Positions 1-7,400 of a stretch of DNA of 64,000 bases are shown in pieces. The stretch is from Zhongshania aquatica (GTDB lineage Bacteria > Pseudomonadota > Gammaproteobacteria > Pseudomonadales > Spongiibacteraceae), in the NCBI RefSeq assembly GCF_027257955.1, contig NZ_JANZNQ010000001.1:1-64000 (forward strand), written 5' to 3'. Numbering within the stretch: position 1 is the stretch's first letter; each line of letters starts with the position of its first letter. The notes under the pieces are model-generated. The model saw only the letters and a program-made list of their open reading frames with translations. It had not been told where the DNA came from and ran no database searches. A program made the translations under genes and the position numbers.

Positions 1-44
1 CGCGGTGGCGTGCTTGGAGAGGGAAGTAATCCTTGAGTATTCAT
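1..44 (-). CDS. possible 5' end of a minus-strand gene, cut by the window edge
   Basis: Reading the minus strand, an ATG at 44 opens a frame (MNTQGLLPSPSTPPR) that runs off the window. Only 15 residues are visible, so no family can be named. A perfect inverted repeat lies directly upstream at 49-76, where an operator or an insertion-sequence end would sit. It could equally be non-coding. Confidence 0.2.
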   Translation of the reverse strand, partial: MNTQGLLPSPSTPP

Positions 45-48
45 AATA

Positions 49-76
49 GGTGTCCACTTAAAATGAGGTGGACACC
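49..76. repeat. perfect inverted repeat GGTGTCCAC-N10-GTGGACACC
   Basis: Two perfectly complementary 9-bp arms (49-57 and 68-76) flank a 10-bp A/T-rich spacer. It sits 4 bp upstream of a possible minus-strand ATG at 44. A dyad of this size suits a dimeric repressor. Similar GTCCAC/GTGGAC dyads also occur near ends of some insertion sequences, so an IS remnant is the alternative. No transposase is visible between here and 419; the rest of 77-366 shows no gene I can support. Confidence 0.6.
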
Positions 77-366
77 AAGGCTACTAGCTTAAAATCGAAT
101 GGAAAGGTGAGTTCGCCGGACGGTTACCTTACGCCGACATTCGCGCTATCTTTAGCTACACTAAGTTACCGCCAGCTCAAAAATGTGTCGCAAATGTAAA
201 TCAATGTCAGTTCAAAACTTAATCAATATTTATTCTAAAACCAGAAATTTAATATATCTCGACTTATAAATCCCGTATCTTGATAAGTACCCCATATGTA
301 GTCTTGCTTTCCATTTTCATCACTTCCCCACCCTTCAATATTCAATTTATACTGCCAATTTAGTGG

Positions 367-391
367 CAAAAAAAAGCGCCCCGGAGGGCGC
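367..391 (-). terminator. intrinsic terminator of the TonB receptor gene
   Basis: A GCGCCC-CGGA-GGGCGC hairpin (376-391) is followed on the minus strand by a run of eight T. It lies 29 bp past the stop codon of the TonB-dependent receptor, which reads leftward. Confidence 0.85.
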
Positions 392-419
392 AAAAGTCTA
401 ACAATTTAAGTAGCAAAGA

Positions 420-2777
420 TTAATAATCCCAACTCACTTTTACACCGTAGGTTCTTGGCGGCGCTAAATAATCTGAACGACCGGCATCCGTATGAAATTG
501 TGAATAAGTATAGCGATCATCACTCAGGTTCTTACCGAAGGCAGTGACTCGAATATTACTGTCAAAGTGTAAGAACCCTAAGGCCGCATCTACTACATAA
601 TATTCATCCTCCCACGAAACGGGAGAATTCTGCGCTAAATAATAAAAACCGCCGTTATAGTAAACACTAGTCGAGAACTCCAGTTCGCCGATGTCAGATA
701 TTTCGATAACTTGGTTCAAACCAAAACTACCGCTGAACTTTGGCGTACGAGTGACGCGATTACCGGTGAAGTCACCCTGACCATTGTTATAGACTCCGTC
801 GCCTTCGTTGTAGCCACTGCCATTTGTATACGAAGTGTATTCAGAATCCAAGTAAGACCCTGTCAATGCCAATACCAAGCCTGGGTTCCAGTTCGGCATA
901 GGCACCCACTGAGTATCAAAATCAATACCTTGAATTTTTGCTCCCCCGGCATTCTCAAGCGAAACTGCACCACCACTTAGCAGAGAGATAAACTGTACTT
1001 GCAGATCCTGGATTTTATTTTCAAAAACCGCAACGTTAAACGTTAAGCCCTTGTCAAAGAATTGCGACTTAAGACCCAACTCCTTGGTAGTCACAGTCTC
1101 TGGTCGAACATATTCTGGATCGTCATACACGTTTACAGTGTTAAAAGTGCCACTCTTGTAGCCTTGGGTATACGTTGCATACGCGAGAATGTCATCGCTA
1201 ATGTTGTACCCTACAGATACTTTGGGTGAGAAATTACTAGTATCCGACTCTGGGCGATCAAATTGCAGCAAGCTACTATTGCTGCCGTCCAGACCTACAA
1301 GTCCTACACTGGATTCAATAACACCGCGTGTCTCTTCCTGATACCGCCCACCGAGAGTAAGGTATAATTCATCGTTAAAATGTAAGGTAGACTGCGCAAA
1401 ATACGCAGTAGACTTGGTACCCAACAAAGACACTAAGCCTAGGGATACACCGTCAGGAACGGAAATACCCAAACCGCTTGTTAATCCAGTAACCACGTTA
1501 ATTAAGCCCTGCGGAACCGGAATACCCAATAAAGCCCCATCACTTAAATCCAGCCCCAATACGGACAAGCGATTTAGCGGAAAGCCGGATTCCTGCTCTA
1601 GATGGAACGCACCAACAATCCACTCGATCCATTCTGGACCATTCTCATTGGACAGAAATTGTATCTCTTGGGTTTTTACATCTGCAAACTGGCCCTTGGC
1701 ATCAAAGGTGATAAATGGTGTATCCGAGCCGTCAAAGTCATACACGTTGTCCGTTGCAATATCTTGACTGCTCGCCAACAATTTGAAATCAAACCAATCT
1801 GTACGCCATTCTAACTCGCCGTAAAAAACATCATTATCTAAAGAAAAGTAACTCGGCACGTCAACGTCAACATAGTATTCGCGGGTCTCAGCTTGAGTAC
1901 CTAAAGTCTGCGCCAAGACACTGGGCGCAACGTTTGGCATCGCCGTTGAACTAACCCCGTATTGATCGAACTTTATGTAAGCTAGGTTTAAGTCGATATT
2001 CTCGGTTGGAGAAAAACAAATTTTGAGTCGGTAACCCTCGCTCTCTTCCTTTGGAAACGCTTCACTACCACCCGCACCGTCACCTCGAGTACCGTCGTAA
2101 TAATTGTCGGCCTCCGCCTTGGTGTAAGACAAGCTCGCCGCCAACCAATCAGTAATTGGCAGACTGCCGTGGAGCCGAAGATTAGTGCTATCAAAACTTT
2201 CTTTACTGGCTAAAACCGAGGCCTCGGGGTCTACCCCGGGAGACTTAGTAATAATGTTAATTGCACCGCCAGTTGAATTTCGTCCAAATAAAGTTCCCTG
2301 CGGCCCCTTTAGAACTTCAACACGCTCGACTGCGCCAAAGGCCTGCGATTGGCCGTTCGCAAAAGGATAGTAGATACCGTCAATATAAGTAGCCACACTC
2401 GGATCCGAGTCAGGCAAGAAAGCGTCGCTACCCACGCCTCGAATATAAATAACAGAAAAATTTACCGTCTGCCCGTAGTACATACCTGGGGTAAATTGAG
2501 CGAGATCTTTTGGATCATCTATACCCATCGCGTCCAGTTTTTCACTAGAAAAGGCGGCAAGTGAAATAGGTACATCTTGCGCGTCTTCGGTACGCTTCTG
2601 AGCAACAACCACAACTTCTTCTAGAAGACGATTACTGCCCCTAGCTCGCTCCTTCTTTTCTTCTTGAGCAAGAACCACTTGGCTGCTAGCGACGGCTACT
2701 AACGCTACACATATAGCGAGTTTAGTTTTAGAAAACTGTGAAAGCGTTGAGCTTTGCTTAACGGTTACTATGCCCAC
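420..2777 (-). CDS. TonB-dependent outer-membrane receptor
   Basis: Outer-membrane gated beta-barrel for active uptake of a ligand with energy from TonB-ExbB-ExbD. The 785 aa match a full receptor. Residues 1-37 form a signal peptide cleaved near VLA-Q; a TonB-box-like stretch (EEVVVVAQ) is at 53-60; the plug carries VERVEVLKGPQGTLFGRN at about 150-167, typical of the family; the C-terminus ends in an aromatic residue (SWDY), as barrels do. The start is GTG with AAGGAA 8 bp upstream. The type (AQKRTEDAQDVPISLAAF in the plug) is common in receptors of organisms degrading hydrophobic organics, not a classical siderophore receptor. It is divergent from a TetR gene, with two dyads between them, and lies beside acyl-CoA synthetase and oxygenase genes. 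Uptake of the cluster's substrate is inferred; iron-complex uptake is the alternative. Confidence 0.93.
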   Translation of the reverse strand: MGIVTVKQSSTLSQFSKTKLAICVALVAVASSQVVLAQEEKKERARGSNRLLEEVVVVAQKRTEDAQDVPISLAAFSSEKLDAMGIDDPKDLAQFTPGMYYGQTVNFSVIYIRGVGSDAFLPDSDPSVATYIDGIYYPFANGQSQAFGAVERVEVLKGPQGTLFGRNSTGGAINIITKSPGVDPEASVLASKESFDSTNLRLHGSLPITDWLAASLSYTKAEADNYYDGTRGDGAGGSEAFPKEESEGYRLKICFSPTENIDLNLAYIKFDQYGVSSTAMPNVAPSVLAQTLGTQAETREYYVDVDVPSYFSLDNDVFYGELEWRTDWFDFKLLASSQDIATDNVYDFDGSDTPFITFDAKGQFADVKTQEIQFLSNENGPEWIEWIVGAFHLEQESGFPLNRLSVLGLDLSDGALLGIPVPQGLINVVTGLTSGLGISVPDGVSLGLVSLLGTKSTAYFAQSTLHFNDELYLTLGGRYQEETRGVIESSVGLVGLDGSNSSLLQFDRPESDTSNFSPKVSVGYNISDDILAYATYTQGYKSGTFNTVNVYDDPEYVRPETVTTKELGLKSQFFDKGLTFNVAVFENKIQDLQVQFISLLSGGAVSLENAGGAKIQGIDFDTQWVPMPNWNPGLVLALTGSYLDSEYTSYTNGSGYNEGDGVYNNGQGDFTGNRVTRTPKFSGSFGLNQVIEISDIGELEFSTSVYYNGGFYYLAQNSPVSWEDEYYVVDAALGFLHFDSNIRVTAFGKNLSDDRYTYSQFHTDAGRSDYLAPPRTYGVKVSWDY

Positions 2778-2871
2778 CTGAATATTCCTTCTTTATTATG
2801 ACTTAAGGTCGATAAATTTCTCAGCTTCGCGCGAAATCACAAAGTTGGTTTACACACATACTGCATAAAAC

Positions 2872-2897
2872 TGATACGCTAATTTAAATCCGTATCA
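2872..2897. promoter_or_regulatory. putative TetR operator TGATACG-N12-CGTATCA
   Basis: Perfect 7-bp arms (2872-2878 and 2891-2897) lie in the 252-bp gap between the divergent TonB receptor and TetR genes, about 95 bp before the receptor start. The position fits a site used by the adjacent TetR regulator to control the receptor, itself, or both. Binding is inferred only from symmetry and position. Confidence 0.5.
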
Positions 2898-2969
2898 TAT
2901 CTTTGTCAACTAAATCTATCAGCATTCGATAAAGCATTTTATTTTTAAATATTTAAACTATATATTTCA

Positions 2970-2987
2970 ATATGTTATAACACATAT
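2970..2987. promoter_or_regulatory. second dyad with TGTTATAACA core upstream of TetR gene
   Basis: ATATGT and ACATAT arms surround a perfectly palindromic TGTTATAACA core (2973-2982), about 43 bp before the TetR start. The region is very A/T-rich, so chance is possible. It may be the autoregulatory operator or overlap the regulator's -10 region. Confidence 0.35.
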
Positions 2988-3029
2988 AAATAACGTTTTA
3001 ATTTAACAAAAGAGAGAACACTAAGTGTT

Positions 3030-3671
3030 ATGAAACACCCAAAAAGCAAACGAGAACGCGTAGGCGGCATACCCAGTCATGAAAATATAATGGCATCAAT
3101 CGCGGGGTGTATAGAAAAACTTGGCCTTGAAAAATGCACCATGAATGATTTCTCAAAAGCCGTTGGAGTAAGCCGAATTAGCCTTTACCGAACGTACGGA
3201 GATAAAATTAAACTTATCGACGCCGTTTTGGCTTATAGAGCAAATCAGTTCAATCAAAAGATAGGACAAAAGCTGTCTGAGTGCACAAGCCTTGAACAAG
3301 CGCTGATTATGTATTTCGTCGCCACTACCCGAAGTGCAGTCAAAGACAAAACAATTCGATATCTTATTGACAGCCAGTATGTATTTAAAGTTATTTATAG
3401 CGAGAAAGGCTCGCTAATGAGAACACCTGTCCATGATCTCTGGGCCCCCATAATCGCTAATTTAGGTGAGCCAAATTCAAATATAGAATTACTCGACGGT
3501 AAAGAGATTATAAATTGGATTCTAATTATGCAAGCCAGCCTGTCACGCGTTGCAATTGAATCTAAATGCGCAGATAGCGATATTATTGCAATGGTCCGCA
3601 ACTTTATCCTTCCCGCATTTACCCTTCCAGCCGCCACAAAAAACAAAAAAAAGTATCTTCACCCTGAGTGA
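3030..3671 (+). CDS. TetR/AcrR family transcriptional regulator
   Basis: Dimeric DNA-binding repressor, 213 aa, a usual TetR length. The N-terminal helix-turn-helix spans about residues 16-65, with the recognition region FSKAVGVSRISLYRTYGDK and the usual following hydrophobic helix. The C-terminal half is the variable ligand pocket and dimer interface, so the effector cannot be read. It is divergent from the TonB receptor, with two dyads between them, and convergent with the acyl-CoA synthetase, which suggests local control of the catabolic cluster by a pathway intermediate, possibly an acyl-CoA (inference). The GAGAG-like ribosome site is somewhat far from the ATG. Confidence 0.9.
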   Translation: MKHPKSKRERVGGIPSHENIMASIAGCIEKLGLEKCTMNDFSKAVGVSRISLYRTYGDKIKLIDAVLAYRANQFNQKIGQKLSECTSLEQALIMYFVATTRSAVKDKTIRYLIDSQYVFKVIYSEKGSLMRTPVHDLWAPIIANLGEPNSNIELLDGKEIINWILIMQASLSRVAIESKCADSDIIAMVRNFILPAFTLPAATKNKKKYLHPE

Positions 3672-3695
3672 TGCATATGATTTTCTCGCCCTGCA

Positions 3696-5222
3696 TCACC
3701 TCAGCTTTTGTAATTCTAGGTGTGCGTTGGCGTATTTCGCCCGAAGTGCAGGCTTTGCAATCTTACCTGTAGGCAAGCGTGGCAATGGCTCAGCCTCGAT
3801 CACTACATAACGCGGTACCTTAAATGCGCTAAGCTCGATATTGCAATGCGCAATAATATCTAACGCTTTAAGTCCCTCGTTACCATAAACTACCGCTAGT
3901 GGTGTTTCACCAAATTTATCGTCTTTTGCAGAGATGACCGCCACTTCCAGTACACCCACATGCTCTGACACCACTCGCTCCAGTTCCGCGGCAGAAATGT
4001 TTATACCGCCAGAAATAATAATGTCCTTCAACCTATCCTGCATTGTCAGCAAGCCGTCAGCATCCACCACGCCAAGGTCGCCCGTGTGTAACCAACCATC
4101 TACCAAGGTTTTAGCCGTTGCCTCTGGATCATCCCAATAGCGCACCATAACCCCAGGCCCTTTGATAACTATTTCGCCAGAAACGTTTGGTGCGCAAAAA
4201 TTGCCTTGCTCATCCTTTATCGCAATCTTAGTAAACATTGATCCTTTGCCGCACTTCTCAGGATGCTCAATAGCCGCAGTATCAGTATTAACCGTCGCCT
4301 GACCGCCAGCCTCAGTCTGCCCATATAATTGTCGCAACAAGACCTTCTTGTCTAGCCAGCTTTTCAATAAATCGTTGGATACTCTCGCCCCGCCAACGTT
4401 GCAAAAACGAAGCGAAGATAAATCGGCACCGACAAATTTCGCGGAGGCCGACATACGCTCGAAAAAAATTGGAGCACCATTAAGCGAAGTAATTTTTTCC
4501 TTTTCAATGATGTCTATTGCACGATCGGGATCGAACGCCGCCTCAACATGTACGCTTGCACCATAGCTTAAATACTGTGTTGCGACGACGTAACCAGCCG
4601 ACGTACAAAACGGGCCGAACACCAATGCTTTCGCCGGATAAGCCGGCACGAAAGGCATAGTCATAGCGGTATCAGCGGCATATGAGCTTAAGCTTCTATG
4701 GCTATAGACCACACCCTTGGGGTATCCCGTTGAACCACTAGTTGGAATGATCACAACCTCAGTATCAGGTGTGATAACAGGTCTCGACACCTGCGGATTG
4801 CGATTGCCACCCCGAAAATTCTTAATTAGTTCCAAACTTTCATAACGGACGTCGGGAGCTCTACTTGCCACGTCCTGTGCTAAAGAATGACGCTCACTAT
4901 CATAAAAAACAAATTTCGATTGATACCGCTCGCCAACCAAATAGCTCACTTCGCTAGCTGTAGAGCGGGGATTAATGGGCGCCAAAATCGCCCCAGACAA
5001 CATGGCAGCCTGAGACACGACCAACCACTCAAGACTATTTGCCGCCAATATCGTTACCCGATCCCCCAAGACAACGCCTTGTTCGATCAACCAATCCGCA
5101 GTCACTTGAGACCATTGATAAAACTCAGCATATGACACACGATCATTTTCAGTAACAATTGCCGCTTCGTTGGCGCGCTCACCCGCCCACCATTCGAAAA
5201 TCTCGAGTAAAGTACTATTCAC
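3696..5222 (-). CDS. class I AMP-forming acyl-CoA synthetase / acid-CoA ligase
   Basis: Activates a carboxylic acid to its CoA thioester through an acyl-adenylate. The 508 aa contain the full ANL-superfamily signature: P-loop TSGSTGYPKG at 161-170, YGQTEAGG at 300-307, HTGDLG at 379-384, the hinge region DRLKDIIISGG at about 396-406, and the catalytic lysine K487 in PTGKIAK. Length and motifs place it with medium/long-chain fatty acid or aromatic acid ligases; substrate is not determinable. It follows the Rieske oxygenase by 67 bp on the same strand, so they are probably co-transcribed. It likely acts in the cytoplasm at the entry of the pathway whose later steps may involve the CoA-transferase and thiolase genes nearby. 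Confidence 0.93.
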   Translation of the reverse strand: MNSTLLEIFEWWAGERANEAAIVTENDRVSYAEFYQWSQVTADWLIEQGVVLGDRVTILAANSLEWLVVSQAAMLSGAILAPINPRSTASEVSYLVGERYQSKFVFYDSERHSLAQDVASRAPDVRYESLELIKNFRGGNRNPQVSRPVITPDTEVVIIPTSGSTGYPKGVVYSHRSLSSYAADTAMTMPFVPAYPAKALVFGPFCTSAGYVVATQYLSYGASVHVEAAFDPDRAIDIIEKEKITSLNGAPIFFERMSASAKFVGADLSSLRFCNVGGARVSNDLLKSWLDKKVLLRQLYGQTEAGGQATVNTDTAAIEHPEKCGKGSMFTKIAIKDEQGNFCAPNVSGEIVIKGPGVMVRYWDDPEATAKTLVDGWLHTGDLGVVDADGLLTMQDRLKDIIISGGINISAAELERVVSEHVGVLEVAVISAKDDKFGETPLAVVYGNEGLKALDIIAHCNIELSAFKVPRYVVIEAEPLPRLPTGKIAKPALRAKYANAHLELQKLR

Positions 5223-5289
5223 TTACGCACACCTTATTACTAGAAACCTTGTCCGCAGTAGCTTGCGCCCCACAGTACCATTATTAAGA

Positions 5290-6456
5290 TTACTTTAAGA
5301 ACGACTCGACGGAATCATGAAACGGCCCAATCATTTTCTCTAAACCGCCAAAATAGACGGTATCAACACCACCGGCCTGTAATCCCTGCTGTTGAATTAG
5401 CGCTGCCCGGAAGTCCTCCCCACCAAAAACCTCGTCAATCAATTTAAACGAGCGCGCATAAAGCTCTTTTGCCTTTTCAGTTTCTGGTTTTTCTTTAACT
5501 AGCATGTAGTAGTCGACCACTGTGCGGTTTGCCGCTCGCGGGCAAAGCACCATTACGCTAATGTAATAAGGACTAGTGACCACAATGGTATTTGGAAATG
5601 CCAGATAGGCATGGGTTATATATTTATGCAGATTGTCCGGATTACCATTTAGTACCGCAGGATCAAACCCAGCTTTTCCAGACACTTGACGCTGATTGTG
5701 CCCCAAAAGGGTATATACACTAGGAACGTCATCAAATAACTTAGCGATTGAATCGGCATGCAAACGTTGTACATGATAGCCTTCCAAGAAGGGTTCAATC
5801 ACAAATTTCCAGTTAGTTTCTAGATCATATTTGCGGCGGCCATATACATACATATTGTCCAGACCAAATGCTTCAAGATCAGCACAAACTTGATCGCTAC
5901 CTTCCAGCATTTCCGGGGACTCTTTATGATCCAACCCCACCCAAATAAACCCACCGGCCTCATACGTCTTAAGAGCAACCAGCCCGAGGTCGCATTTTTT
6001 TAGTGAAGGAAACGTTTCTTGACGAGGAATCCCAACCAACTTTCCGTCCATCGCGTAGGTCCACGCGTGATAAGGGCAAGAAACACGACCAGATTGAACA
6101 GGTTCATCACCTTCGACCAGCTTTGACCCACGATGACGACAGGCGTTAATAAACGCTCTAGCGACACCTTCGCGGTCACGAGTAATAAGCAGTGGCACTC
6201 CGTAACAATCCTGAGCCAAGGACATCCCAGGTTTAGGCAAATACGCTGACACCGTTGCTACAACGGGCACCTTACTAAACAAATCGCGCTGCTCGGACTG
6301 GAAACGAGCATCGCTGAGATACACATCTACTGGGCGACTTGCCTCATCTGTCGGCACCTCCATTTCGTCCAATGGACGAATCGCCTGAATCGCCGCCCAC
6401 TGACTCTCAGTCAAACCCATCGGCGCGAAATTTTCCTCAGATTTCTTCGTTTCCAT
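5290..6456 (-). CDS. Rieske non-heme iron oxygenase, alpha subunit
   Basis: Ring-hydroxylating or related monooxygenase/demethylase terminal component, 388 aa. The Rieske [2Fe-2S] motif is complete: C106-x-H108 and C127-x2-H130. The catalytic mononuclear iron site is visible as H228 and H233 in EGYHVQRLH, with a distal Asp expected in the C-terminal half. The length fits the class of alpha subunits that often work without a beta subunit. No ferredoxin or reductase gene is adjacent, so electrons must come from components encoded elsewhere. It stands first in a two-gene run with the acyl-CoA synthetase. The substrate is unknown; oxidation of an aromatic, terpenoid or quaternary-ammonium compound are all open. 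Confidence 0.92.
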   Translation of the reverse strand: METKKSEENFAPMGLTESQWAAIQAIRPLDEMEVPTDEASRPVDVYLSDARFQSEQRDLFSKVPVVATVSAYLPKPGMSLAQDCYGVPLLITRDREGVARAFINACRHRGSKLVEGDEPVQSGRVSCPYHAWTYAMDGKLVGIPRQETFPSLKKCDLGLVALKTYEAGGFIWVGLDHKESPEMLEGSDQVCADLEAFGLDNMYVYGRRKYDLETNWKFVIEPFLEGYHVQRLHADSIAKLFDDVPSVYTLLGHNQRQVSGKAGFDPAVLNGNPDNLHKYITHAYLAFPNTIVVTSPYYISVMVLCPRAANRTVVDYYMLVKEKPETEKAKELYARSFKLIDEVFGGEDFRAALIQQQGLQAGGVDTVYFGGLEKMIGPFHDSVESFLK

Positions 6457-6697
6457 TCTGGGACTCCATTATTTCCAAATTCAATCTCAAACAGACAGCT
6501 CACAGGGAGTTGTTCAAAGTAACAAAAATACTAACCACCAATTTATCTAATGTCAATAGATAAAAATTTAAAGAGACGGCAAAAAACCGCCGATAATACA
6601 AACCAGTAACTACTATTTCTTTGGGATGGGCGCCAGTACAAAAACACCGTCAGACGCGACATTAAAACCGGCAACAGCACATTTGAATGAGAAAAAA

Positions 6698-6729
6698 CAA
6701 GGTGGCCCTAAACCAAAGGCGACACCTTG
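6698..6729 (-). terminator. intrinsic terminator after the GST gene
   Basis: CAAGGTG and CACCTTG arms, with an inner GCC/GGC pairing, are followed on the minus strand by TTTTTT (6697-6692). It lies just past the GST stop codon and separates the GST/CoA-transferase run from the Rieske gene. The remaining gap to 6457 holds the Rieske promoter region; I see no further feature. Confidence 0.75.
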
Positions 6730-6734
6730 AACTG

Positions 6735-7349
6735 TTATTTTACGGAAGCACGCTGAAAAGCTGGCCTACTCGACAACCGCGCCAAATAGTCTTGAATATC
6801 ATCACTAAAACCTTGATCTAACTTAAAGTGACGCATAAGTATCAACGCATAAGCAACCGAGATATCAGCCAAAGTAAACTGATCGCCGCAAAGATACTCC
6901 GTTGACCGCTCACTTAGCCATCGAGACAACAGGACAAGCCGCTCATCAACCATAGCTTGATAATATTGAGCGACCTCCGGTAAACGCTGATCCTTTGGAA
7001 CAAAATAGGTGTATCGCAACACAATGGATTGCAACATTGCTAAGCTACACTCCCCGAAATACAACCAGTTAAGATAATCGGCGTAGCCAGCGTCTTGCGC
7101 ACTTATTTCTAACTTTCGCTCGCCATACTTAGCCGACAAATACTCCAAAATTGCGCACGATTCACTCATACGCACATCACCATCAATAAGATAAGGTAAA
7201 GTTCCAAGGGGGTTTACAGTGAGAAAATTTGGCGTTTTCAGTCGCGGAGGAAAATCCACCGATTCAAGTTTGTAATCTAACTGCAACTCCTCTAGCAACC
7301 AAACACATCGCATAGATCGAGTTCCAACACTATGATAAAGCGTAATCAT
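6735..7349 (-). CDS. glutathione S-transferase family protein
   Basis: Cytosolic GST of 204 aa, a normal length. The N-terminal thioredoxin-fold domain (about 1-78) begins MITLYHSVGTRSMRCVWLLEE and contains the cis-proline region TLPYLID and the glutathione-contact residues ESCAILEYL. The C-terminal all-helical domain (about 85-200) includes TLADISVAYALI, the usual GST capping/folding motif. It lies 51 bp downstream of the tandem CoA-transferase gene on the same strand and has its own terminator, so the two probably form an operon. In catabolic clusters GSTs may handle electrophilic intermediates or isomerise maleyl-type compounds; the actual role here is inferred only from position. Confidence 0.9.
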   Translation of the reverse strand: MITLYHSVGTRSMRCVWLLEELQLDYKLESVDFPPRLKTPNFLTVNPLGTLPYLIDGDVRMSESCAILEYLSAKYGERKLEISAQDAGYADYLNWLYFGECSLAMLQSIVLRYTYFVPKDQRLPEVAQYYQAMVDERLVLLSRWLSERSTEYLCGDQFTLADISVAYALILMRHFKLDQGFSDDIQDYLARLSSRPAFQRASVK

Positions 7350-7400
7350 ATTTATATACCTTGATGTTATTTCAACACTTTTGTTTGCAAACTACGCCGC

